Position numbers and translations under genes: made by a program | Shown here: positions 15,540-23,800 of the stretch, one piece after another | Layout of the letters: every line of letters begins with the position of its first letter | Numbering within the stretch: the stretch's first letter is position 1 | NCBI RefSeq assembly: GCF_027570075.1 | Contig: NZ_JAKMUS010000018.1 | Location: forward strand, 1 to 41,505 | Direction of reading: 5' to 3' | Length of the DNA stretch: 41,505 nucleotides | Source of the DNA: Corynebacterium meitnerae | GTDB lineage: Bacteria; Actinomycetota; Actinomycetes; Mycobacteriales; Mycobacteriaceae | Notes under the pieces: generated by a model | Databases searched by the model: none | Told to the model about the DNA's origin: nothing | What the model saw: the letters and a program-made list of their open reading frames with translations, nothing else

Positions 15540-15571
15540 TGAAACATTCGAACCACCAAAGGGACACCCTC

Positions 15572-17542
15572 ATGCGCTTGACACCACGACGTTTTCCCCG
15601 CAAGGCCACCAAGGGCCAGATGCTCGCTATCGCCGCGGTCCCGACAGCACTGGCTGTCGGTGTAGCCGTCGTTCCGGCGGTTGCGCAGATCGGTTCTTCT
15701 GATCTGTCCGGCTCTTTGTCTTCTGGACGCGGTATTTCTGACGGTCTTCGTCCGTCGGATCCGCCGCAGCGTACGCCGATTGAGGTGGACGAGAACCCGC
15801 AGATTGATGGTCTGCCGGAGGGTGTGACGGTTGATCGTATTGAGTGGTTGACGCAGCGTCGTGTGGCTGTGTTCATCAACTCGGCTGCTATGCCGGGTGA
15901 GACGATCCAGGTGCAGATCCTGCTGGCACGTGACTGGCACTCCAACCCGGAGGCGAAGTTCCCGGAGGTGTGGGCACTCGACGGTCTGCGCGCGCGTGAC
16001 GACGAAAACGGTTGGACCATCGAGACCAACATCGAGCAGTTCTACGCTGACAAGAACGTCAACGTCATCCTGCCGGTGGGTGGCGAGTCCTCCTTCTACT
16101 CCGACTGGCAGCAGCCGGACAACGGTAAGCACTACAAGTGGGAGACGTTCCTGACCAAGGAGCTGGTCCCGGTGCTGAACAGCGAGTACCGTTCGAATGG
16201 TTCCCGCGCTGTTGTCGGCCTGTCCATGGGTGGCACCGCTGCCGTCAACCTGGCGGAGCGTAACCCGCACCTGTTCAACTTCGTGGGTTCCTTCTCCGGC
16301 TACTTGGACACCACCACGACGGGTATGCCGTGGGCCATCAAGGCTGCTCAGAAGGATGCCGGTGGCTACAACTCTGAGGCAATGTGGGGCCCGCTGGGCT
16401 CCCAGGACTGGATCGACCACGATCCGAAGCTGGGCATTGAGCACCTGAACGGCAAGACGGTCTACGTCTCCTCCGGTTCCGGCAAGGACGACTTTGGTAA
16501 CCCAGAGTCCGTGGCCAAGGGCCCGGCTGTTCCGGCTGGTGTGGGCCTGGAGGTCATCTCCCGCATGTCCACCCAGACCTTTGAGCGTTACGCCAAGGAT
16601 GCAGGTGTGCCGATTATCACCCGCTACCGTCCGTCCGGCGTTCACTCCTGGGAGTACTGGCAGTTTGAGATGACGCAGGCGTGGCCGTTCATTGCTGACG
16701 CGCTGAACATCCCGGAGGGTGACCGCGGTGCACAGTGCAACCCGATTGGTGCGATCAGTGAGGCCACCAAGTCCGGCGTCATCGGTAACTGCGTGAACAA
16801 CGAGTACGACGTGGCCGGTGGCCGCGGTAAGGCCCAGGAGTTCGCTAAGGGCGCGGCGTTCTGGTCCCCGGAGACCGGCGCGCAGGTGCTCTTCGGCGCG
16901 ATCCTGGCTAAGTACAACCAGCTCAGCGGTCCGGCTGGCTGGCTTGGTTTCCCGAAGACGGGCGAGCTGACCACCCCGGACGGCAAGGGCCGTTACGTCC
17001 ACTTTGAGCGTGGTTCCATCTACTGGACCCCGCAGACGGGTGCGCAGGCTATCCCGGGCGACATGTTCGCTGCTTGGGGCAAGGGCGGCTACGAGAATGG
17101 TCCGCTGGGCTACCCGGTCGCTGAGGCTGAGGGTATTGGCAACGGCTACGTGCAGAAGTTCCAGAACGGCTACCTCACCCGCAACCCGGAGGGTGTCGGC
17201 GAGGGCCACCAGATGGTCTTCGGCGCTATCGGCGCGAAGTACGCCGAGCTGGGCACCGCACGCTCTGACCTGGGCTACCCAACGAGCAACGAGAAGAAGA
17301 TCAACGGTGGCTTCTTCCAGGAGTTCGAGCACGGCAACATCTACTTCTCCCCGGAGTCTGGTGCCCACGTGATCTACTACGGCAACATCTTCGACGAGTG
17401 GGGCAAGAACGGTTGGGAGCAGGGTCGCCTCGGCTGGCCGACGTCTGACATGAAGGACATCCCGGCCGGCGGCAAGACCATCACCTTCCAGCACGGCAAG
17501 CTGGATGAGGTCTTCGGCGTTGTCCGCGAGAGCAAGAACTAA
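15572..17542 (+). CDS. cop1: Mycolyltransferase with C-terminal LGFP repeats (Cop1/PS1-like)
   Basis: This major secreted mycolyltransferase has 656 residues. The N-terminal signal peptide (KGQMLAIAAVPTALAVGVAV, cleavage near PAVA/QIGSS) precedes the esterase domain, with S218 in VVGLSMGGTAAV and H358 in SGVHSWEYW. From about residue 415 to the end, four LGFP repeats are visible (LGFPKTGE, LGYPVAEA, LGYPTSNE, LGWPTSDM), a module thought to hold the enzyme to the cell wall. This is the architecture of C. glutamicum PS1/Cop1. The ATG at 15572 has an AAAGGGA ribosome binding site; the frame is also open to a GTG at 15539, but that adds a non-signal extension. The lipoprotein gene follows after 15 bases. 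Confidence 0.93.
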   Translation: MRLTPRRFPRKATKGQMLAIAAVPTALAVGVAVVPAVAQIGSSDLSGSLSSGRGISDGLRPSDPPQRTPIEVDENPQIDGLPEGVTVDRIEWLTQRRVAVFINSAAMPGETIQVQILLARDWHSNPEAKFPEVWALDGLRARDDENGWTIETNIEQFYADKNVNVILPVGGESSFYSDWQQPDNGKHYKWETFLTKELVPVLNSEYRSNGSRAVVGLSMGGTAAVNLAERNPHLFNFVGSFSGYLDTTTTGMPWAIKAAQKDAGGYNSEAMWGPLGSQDWIDHDPKLGIEHLNGKTVYVSSGSGKDDFGNPESVAKGPAVPAGVGLEVISRMSTQTFERYAKDAGVPIITRYRPSGVHSWEYWQFEMTQAWPFIADALNIPEGDRGAQCNPIGAISEATKSGVIGNCVNNEYDVAGGRGKAQEFAKGAAFWSPETGAQVLFGAILAKYNQLSGPAGWLGFPKTGELTTPDGKGRYVHFERGSIYWTPQTGAQAIPGDMFAAWGKGGYENGPLGYPVAEAEGIGNGYVQKFQNGYLTRNPEGVGEGHQMVFGAIGAKYAELGTARSDLGYPTSNEKKINGGFFQEFEHGNIYFSPESGAHVIYYGNIFDEWGKNGWEQGRLGWPTSDMKDIPAGGKTITFQHGKLDEVFGVVRESKN

Positions 17543-17557
17543 GGAGCCTCACCCCTC

Positions 17558-18022
17558 ATGCGTAATGCACTTGTAGCACTGTCTTTCGCCGTGGCTGGTG
17601 TGACGTTGGCCGCGTGTGGTGGCACGACCGTCGATAGCGATGAGGTGACTGCGTCGAGCAGTGCGCCGGTGGTGACGACGAGTAGTGCACCGGCGACGTC
17701 GACAAGCGAAAAGCCGAGCGAAACGCCGGTGGATGATGCGCTGGCGAATGAAGGTGCTGCGAGCGAGGTGTCGGACTTCCCGGAAGACACCCCGAAGCGT
17801 CCTGAGAAAGAGGAAGCTTACCTGGAAGCTCTACGCGCGGCCGGAGTCAACGTTGAGGGGACTGAGGACCAACTTTTAGCAACCGCTAGTACGTTGTGCG
17901 GCGGTGAAACCATCACTCGTGACGCGGTGGCGGGCCAGCTCATTGAGCAGCAGCGCACCTCACTTGACCATGAGCAGCTGATCAAGCTTATCGACGAAGC
18001 CGCGCACGCCAACCTCTGCTAG
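17558..18022 (+). CDS. DUF732-domain lipoprotein
   Basis: This 154-residue exported protein has a short signal peptide and a lipobox (VTLAAC, Cys near residue 21), so it is predicted to be anchored to the outer face of the membrane. A Ser/Thr/Glu-rich linker (SSSAPVVTTSSAPATSTSEKP) leads to a C-terminal DUF732-like domain. This runs from EEAYLEALRAAGVNV to AAHANLC, with paired cysteines in TLCGGE and at the C-terminus. It is 15 bases after cop1 and 15 bases before the cutinase-like gene, within one operon. A gene of this kind is found at this place in other corynebacteria. Function is unknown; a helper role in mycomembrane assembly is inferred from position only. Confidence 0.88.
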   Translation: MRNALVALSFAVAGVTLAACGGTTVDSDEVTASSSAPVVTTSSAPATSTSEKPSETPVDDALANEGAASEVSDFPEDTPKRPEKEEAYLEALRAAGVNVEGTEDQLLATASTLCGGETITRDAVAGQLIEQQRTSLDHEQLIKLIDEAAHANLC

Positions 18023-18037
18023 TTAGGAGGCGCGCAC

Positions 18038-18958
18038 GTGCGCACCCGGAAAGTCCTTACTCTTGTTACCGCCCTGTTTATTGTGGGTGTCATCGCCTTT
18101 GGCGCGGTGAAGTGGATGGGGCCAGATTCTGGTCCGATCGATGGTGTCCTGCCGCCAGGTCCTGGTGCGCCGGATGAGCCTGCCTGGTGCCCGGCGGTTG
18201 AGGTGATCTCCGCGCCGGGTACATGGGAATCGTCCAAGGATGATGACCCGTTTAATCCGCAGGCGAACCCGATGAGCTTCATGCTCTCCATCACACAGCC
18301 ACTGCAGGAGCAGTACGACATCAACGATGTCCGTGTGTGGACGCTGCCGTACACGGCGCAGTTCAAATCCGTGCAGTCGCGTGGGGAGATGAGCTACGAC
18401 GATTCCCGTAATGAGGGCACGGAGCGCCTCAAGGCGGAGCTGAAGTTCGTGGCGGAGACCTGCTCATCGACGCAGTTTATTCTGGCCGGCTTCTCCCAAG
18501 GTGCCGTCATCGTGGGTGATATTGCCAACGAGATTGGCCGTGACGCCGGGGTGGTGAGCCCGGAGCGCATCGCCGGAGTGGTGATGATCGCGGATGGCCG
18601 CCGTGAAAACGCCGTGGGCATTAACCCAGGTGTGGAACTCGGTGGCGTGGGCGCGGAGATTGCGCTGCACCCGCTGAACCGCATCGTGCAGGCAGTTGTA
18701 CCTGGCGCCACGATGCGTGGTGTCCGTGAAGGTGGTTTCGGTGTTCTCAATGACCGCGCCATCGAGATCTGTGCGCCGGATGACAGCATTTGCGACGCCC
18801 CGCCAAACGTCGTGGATGCCTTGGGCCGTGCCCAGGATTTGGTGGCCGCGAATGGTGTGCACGCCATGTACGCATCCAACCCGAACGTGATTCCTGGCAC
18901 CACAGCGAACGCATGGACCGTAGAGTGGATTCGACAGCGCATCGCTGAAGTTAGTTAG
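18038..18958 (+). CDS. Cutinase-like envelope lipase/thioesterase (Rv3802c-like)
   Basis: This 306-residue alpha/beta hydrolase starts with a single N-terminal membrane segment (VLTLVTALFIVGVIAFGAV) and faces the periplasm. The nucleophile is S153 in LAGFSQGAVIVGD. The acidic residue of the triad probably lies in EICAPDDSICDAPP, where two cysteines flank it as in cutinases, and the histidine in VHAMYASNP. The M. tuberculosis counterpart Rv3802c has phospholipase A and thioesterase activity, sits next to fadD32 and is essential. The GTG start at 18038 has a GGAGG ribosome binding site. A role in mycolate or membrane lipid turnover coupled to Pks13 is inferred from the conserved neighbourhood. 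Confidence 0.92.
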   Translation: MRTRKVLTLVTALFIVGVIAFGAVKWMGPDSGPIDGVLPPGPGAPDEPAWCPAVEVISAPGTWESSKDDDPFNPQANPMSFMLSITQPLQEQYDINDVRVWTLPYTAQFKSVQSRGEMSYDDSRNEGTERLKAELKFVAETCSSTQFILAGFSQGAVIVGDIANEIGRDAGVVSPERIAGVVMIADGRRENAVGINPGVELGGVGAEIALHPLNRIVQAVVPGATMRGVREGGFGVLNDRAIEICAPDDSICDAPPNVVDALGRAQDLVAANGVHAMYASNPNVIPGTTANAWTVEWIRQRIAEVS

Positions 18959-18982
18959 CCCCAACAAAGGAGCGGAAGAAGT

Positions 18983-20809
18983 ATGGATATTGAGCAGCTG
19001 CTCTACCAGTTCTACAACGACGGAAAGATCGACCTGCCGCCGGAGCTTTCGCTCTACCAACTGTGCGAGATGCTCTACCAGGGCAGCGCAGAGATGGGCA
19101 CCGGTGACCTTCACCAGATGCGCTACTGGGACTTCTCCGTCTCCCGCGAGGGCACGCCGGTGGACTTCACCCGCGAAGAGATGATCACGCGCATCAAGGC
19201 CGTTGGTGCCCGCCTGCAGCAGACGGGCCAACCGGGGGACCGCGTGGCCATCCTGGCGGCGAACTCCCCGGAGTACATCTTCTCCTTCATGGGTGCTCTC
19301 TATGCTGACCAGACGCCGGTGCCGCTGTATGACCCGAATGAGCCGGGGCACGATGAGCAGCTGCGCGCCGTCATGGCGGACTGTGGCGCTAAGACGGTGC
19401 TGACCAACAACGCTGGCGCAAAGGCCGTGCGTGAATTCTTCGCGGAGGTGCCCAAGCCGGAACGCCCGCGCATCATGGTGGTGGATTCCCTGCCGGATTC
19501 CCTGGCGGACAGCTGGACCCCGCCGGAGGAGCGCGAGGACATTGATCCGCTGGATGAGGTGGCATTCCTGCAGTACACCTCCGGTTCCACCCGCCTGCCG
19601 GCTGGTGTGGTGCTGACCAACCGCGCGATTCTGACCAACGTTCTGCAGATTTATGACGCAGCGGAGCTGAAGATGCCGCTGCGTCTGTCCACGTGGCTGC
19701 CGATGCACCACGACATGGGCATCATCCTCACCGTGTTCGTGACCATCATGGGCATCGAGTTTGAGTTGATGAACCCGCGTGACTTCATCCAGCAGCCGAA
19801 GCGCTGGACGGATCAGCTCACCTTCCGCGAGGGCGATGAAGACCAGTTTGTGTACACCGTTGTGCCGAACTTCGCGCTGGATCTGGCCGCACGCTACGCG
19901 GCACCGGAGAACGCAGAGGACTATGACTTCTCCCAGGTCGATGGCATCATCATCGGCTCGGAGCCGGTGACCCGTGCGGCGGTAAAGAGCTTCGAGGAAA
20001 CCTTTGGTCCGTCCAAGCTCGACCCGCAGGTGCTGCGCCCGTCCTACGGTCTGGCGGAAGCAACGCTCATCGTGTCCACCCCGCAGACGGAAGAGCGTCC
20101 GCTGTTCTCCTTCTTCGACCGCGAGAAGGTCGGCGAAGGCCAGATTGTGGAAGTGGCCGAAGGGGATGCTGCGGGTATCGCGTTTGCCTCGAATGGGCAG
20201 GCGGTGCCGGATTTGGTGTTGGCGGTGGTGGATCCGTCGACAGGCAATGAGGTCCCGGAAGGCACCATCGGTGAGCTGTGGATCCACGGCGACAACGTGG
20301 CTGCGGGCTATGAAGGCCGTGAGGAAGAGACGAAGCAGACCTTCCAGAACACCCTGGGCGAGCGCCTGGCGGAAGGTTCCACCGTGCCGGAAGACACGCC
20401 GAAGGATGGCTGGTTGGCCACGGGTGACCTGGTGTCGTTCTATCGTGGTCACCTCTACATCACGGGCCGCGTGAAGGACCTCATTGTCATTGCTGGGCGT
20501 AACCACTACCCGCAGGACATTGAGGCCACCGTCATGGAGGCCAGCGATCACGTGCGTTCTGATTCGGTGGCGGCATTCGCAGTACCGGGTGAGGATGTGG
20601 AGAAGCTCGTGCTGCTGGTTGAGCGCGTTGAGGGTGCAGACCCGGCTGGGGATGCACTCGCTGAGGACGCCATCCGTGGCGCGGTGAGTTCGAAGCACGG
20701 CATCAGCCCGGAGGACGTGCGCTTCTACGCGCCGAACGAAATTGCTCGTTCCTCCTCCGGCAAGATCGCCCGTCAGGTGAACCGGAAGAAGTATCTGGCT
20801 AACGGTTAG
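18983..20809 (+). CDS. fadD32: Long-chain fatty acyl-AMP ligase FadD32
   Basis: FadD32 activates the long meromycolate-type fatty acid as acyl-adenylate and loads it onto the N-terminal carrier domain of Pks13. The 608 residues fit the FAAL family. The ATP-binding motif is YTSGSTR (198-204). LPMHHDMGIILTVF, SYGLAEATLIVS and the late motif TGRVKDLIVIAGRNHYPQDIE are all present, and SSSGKIARQ near the C-terminus holds the adenylation lysine. The FAAL-specific insertion that blocks CoA use is expected but was not mapped. An AAAGGAG ribosome binding site precedes the ATG. Pks13 follows after an 84-bp structured spacer. Confidence 0.95.
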   Translation: MDIEQLLYQFYNDGKIDLPPELSLYQLCEMLYQGSAEMGTGDLHQMRYWDFSVSREGTPVDFTREEMITRIKAVGARLQQTGQPGDRVAILAANSPEYIFSFMGALYADQTPVPLYDPNEPGHDEQLRAVMADCGAKTVLTNNAGAKAVREFFAEVPKPERPRIMVVDSLPDSLADSWTPPEEREDIDPLDEVAFLQYTSGSTRLPAGVVLTNRAILTNVLQIYDAAELKMPLRLSTWLPMHHDMGIILTVFVTIMGIEFELMNPRDFIQQPKRWTDQLTFREGDEDQFVYTVVPNFALDLAARYAAPENAEDYDFSQVDGIIIGSEPVTRAAVKSFEETFGPSKLDPQVLRPSYGLAEATLIVSTPQTEERPLFSFFDREKVGEGQIVEVAEGDAAGIAFASNGQAVPDLVLAVVDPSTGNEVPEGTIGELWIHGDNVAAGYEGREEETKQTFQNTLGERLAEGSTVPEDTPKDGWLATGDLVSFYRGHLYITGRVKDLIVIAGRNHYPQDIEATVMEASDHVRSDSVAAFAVPGEDVEKLVLLVERVEGADPAGDALAEDAIRGAVSSKHGISPEDVRFYAPNEIARSSSGKIARQVNRKKYLANG

Positions 20810-20828
20810 CCTTGCCTGGCCGATACAT

Positions 20829-20853
20829 AACGGGACTGAATAACCCGTTCAGT
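20829..20853 (+). promoter_or_regulatory. Two mutually exclusive hairpins in the fadD32-pks13 spacer
   Basis: AACGGG (20829-20834) can pair with CCCGTT (20844-20849), and ACTGAA (20835-20840) with TTCAGT (20848-20853). The two stems overlap, so only one can form at a time. Neither is followed by a T-run, so this is not a simple terminator. A processing or attenuation site setting the FadD32:Pks13 ratio is possible. Confidence 0.4.
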
Positions 20854-20884
20854 ATTTAGAAGATATTCAGAAGGTATGTAGAAG
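20852..20884 (+). repeat. Three 11-bp tandem repeats before the pks13 ribosome binding site
   Basis: GTATTTAGAAG, ATATTCAGAAG and GTATGTAGAAG follow one another without gap (consensus RTATKYAGAAG) and run into GAAGGAAGG before the GTG at 20894. The units are purine-rich and AGAAG resembles a weak ribosome binding site, so the array may provide ribosome standby sites or an operator. Confidence 0.6.
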
Positions 20885-20893
20885 GAAGGACCT

Positions 20894-23800
20894 GTGGCAC
20901 AGACGATGACCGAGGCAGAACTGATCACTTGGTTGCGGCAGTGGATTGCGGATGCCACGGGCACCAGCCTCGATGAGGTGGACCCGGCTGCGCCATTGGA
21001 GAACCTGGGTTTGTCCTCCCGCGACGTCATCGTCTTGTCCGGTGAGCTGGAGAACCTTCTGGATATCAAGCTGGATCCGACGGTGGCCTACCAGTTCCCC
21101 ACAGTGGAGGCGCTGGCACATGGCCTGCTGGCCGGTACGGGTCTGTCCGGTGAGGCCAAGCCGGTGACCACCCGCCGCGCCACGGATGGTTCCGGGGATA
21201 TTGCCGTGGTGGGTCGCGCGGGGCGCTTCCCCAAGGCCGGCAACCCGGATGAACTGTGGGACCTGTTTGTCACTGGCCAGAGTGTGACCGGTGAGCTGCC
21301 GGAAGGCCGCTGGTCTGAGTACTTGAGTGACCCGGTGATGGCCAAGAAGATGGAGGAGCAGAACCTCCAGGGCGGCTACTTGGATGACATCCGCACCTTT
21401 GACAACGAGTTCTTCGGCCTGTCCCCGCTGGAAGCCACCAACATGGACCCGCAGCAGCGCATCATGCTGGAGCTGGCGTGGGAAGCACTCGAAGATGCCA
21501 ACCTGCCTGCCAGTGACCTGCGCGGGGAGTCCGTGGGTGTGTTCGTGGGTTCCTCCTCGAATGACTACGGAATGTTGGTTACGTCCGACCCGGCGTCCGC
21601 GCACCCGTATGCGCTGACGGGTACGGCAAGCTCGATCATTCCGAACCGTATTTCTTACGCCTTCGACTTCCGTGGCCCGAGTGTCAACGTGGACACCGCC
21701 TGCTCGTCTTCCCTGGTAGCGGTGCACCATGCTGTGCGCGCACTGCGCGATGGGGAAGCGGATGTGGCCCTGGCTGGTGGCGTGAACATTCTGGCGTCGC
21801 CGTTCATCTCCACTGCTTTCTCCGAGCTGGGCGTGATCAGCCCGACCGGCAAGATCAGCGCGTTCTCTGATGACGCGGATGGTTTTGTGCGTGCGGAGGC
21901 CGCCGGCTTCATCGTGCTCAAGCGCGTTGAGGACGCGATTGCGGATGGGGACGAAGTGCTCGCCGTGATCAAGGGTTCGGCGACGAACTCGGATGGCCAC
22001 TCCAACGGCCTGACCGCCCCGAACCCGGAGGCACAGGTTGATGTGCTGCGCCGGGCGTACGCCGATGCTGGCGTGGATCCGGCAACGGTAGACCTAGTGG
22101 AGGCCCACGGTACGGGCACCGCGCTGGGTGACCCGATTGAGGCCACCGCCCTGGGCGAGGTCCTGGGCTCCGGTGCTGGCCGCCCGGATTCAGAGCCGCT
22201 GCTGTTGGGGTCGGCGAAGTCCACCATCGGCCACTCTGAATCCGCTGCTGGTGTGGTGGCCATGATCAAGGTCATCGACGCGCTGACGCATGACACGGTT
22301 CCGCCGACGGCGAACTTCACCGCGCCGAATAAGTACGTGGACTTTGACGCACAATCCATTGAGATCGTGGAAGATCCCCGCGAGTGGCCGCAGTACTCCG
22401 GCCGCCGCACCGCCGGTGTGTCCGGCTTTGGCTTCGGCGGCACGAACGCGCACGTGGTGCTCTCCGACTTTGATGCCGCTGATTACCAGGTAGATGCCGA
22501 AGCGCCGGCCGCGTTGATTGATCCGGAGAACCCGGATCTGGTGCTGTTGCCGGTCTCGGGCCTGTTGCCGTCGCGCCGCAAGGATGCGGCAGCCGTCATG
22601 GCAGAAGCACTGGAGAAGACCGGTGCCAAGACGGATCTGCGCGCGGTTGCCCGCACGCTGGCTGGCCGCAACCATGGCCGCTCCCGCGCCGTGGTCACCG
22701 CGTCCACCGTGGAAGAGGCCGTGAAGCGCCTGGGTTACGTCGCCCAGGGCAAGGCCACCCAGGGCGTGTACTCCGCTGATAGCCCGGCGGCCGCTGGCCC
22801 GGTGTTCGTCTACTCCGGCTTCGGTTCCCAGCACCGCAAGATGGCCAAGCGCCTGGTGGAGGTCTCCCCGCTGTTCCGCGAGCGGATCCAGGAGCTGGAC
22901 AAGGTCGTTGCCTTTGAATCCGGCTGGTCCATGATGGACCTCATTCTTGACGACGAGCAGACCTACGACACCGAGACCGGCCAAGTCACCATCACCGCCA
23001 TCCAAATCGCCGTGACGGACCTTCTGGCCAGCTACGGCATCACCCCGGCTGCCACGATGGGCATGTCCATGGGTGAGATGGCCGCGGCCTACGCCGCAGG
23101 TGGTCTGTCCGCCGAGGACGCCCTGACCATCGCGTGCGCCCGCGCCCGCCTCATGGGCGAGGGGGAGAAGCAGGTTGCTGGCACCGATGGTGAAGGTGCC
23201 ATGGCCGTGGTGGAGTTGAGTCGGGAGCAGTTGGCGGAATTCGTCGATAAGCATCCTGAAGCTGCTGGCGTTGAGCCCGCTGTGTACGCGGGTCCGGGCA
23301 TGACCACCGTGGGTGGGCCCGGCAAGGCCGTGGACTACCTGGTGGCGGCGCTGGAAGCCGAAGAGAAATTCGCGCGCAAGCTGCAGGTTCGCGGCGCGGG
23401 CCACACGAGCATGCTTGACCCGATCCTGGGTGAACTCGCCGGTGAGATCGCTGGCATTGAGCCGAAACCGCTGCGTATCACGCACTTTGGTTCCGTCGAT
23501 GGCACGCACCGCCCGGGTGAGACCGTGCATGGCGTGGACTACTGGATCCGCATGACACGCCAGCCGGTCATGTTCCAGGACGCGACAGAGGCGGCTTTTG
23601 CTGCTGGTCACACCACATTGGTGGAGATTTCCCCGAACCCGGTGGCCATCATGGGCATGATGAACACCGCGTTTTCCGTGGGCAAGCCCGACGCGCAGCT
23701 GCTGTACTCCTTGAAGCGCAAGGAGAATGAGGTAGCCACCCTGCTGGACCTGGCCGCCAAGCTGTACGCACAGGGCATGCCGGTCGATCTCGCCGCCATC

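Noticed and set aside
15434..17494. 686-codon open frame on the minus strand opposite the LGFP mycolyltransferase
   Set aside because: It mirrors a certain gene with signal peptide, catalytic motifs and repeats. The antisense frame is His/Arg/Val/Leu-rich with no domain or start signal, an effect of high GC codon use.
18464..20698. 744-codon minus-strand frame opposite fadD32
   Set aside because: FadD32 with all its motifs occupies the plus strand. The antisense product has no recognisable fold and no ribosome binding site.
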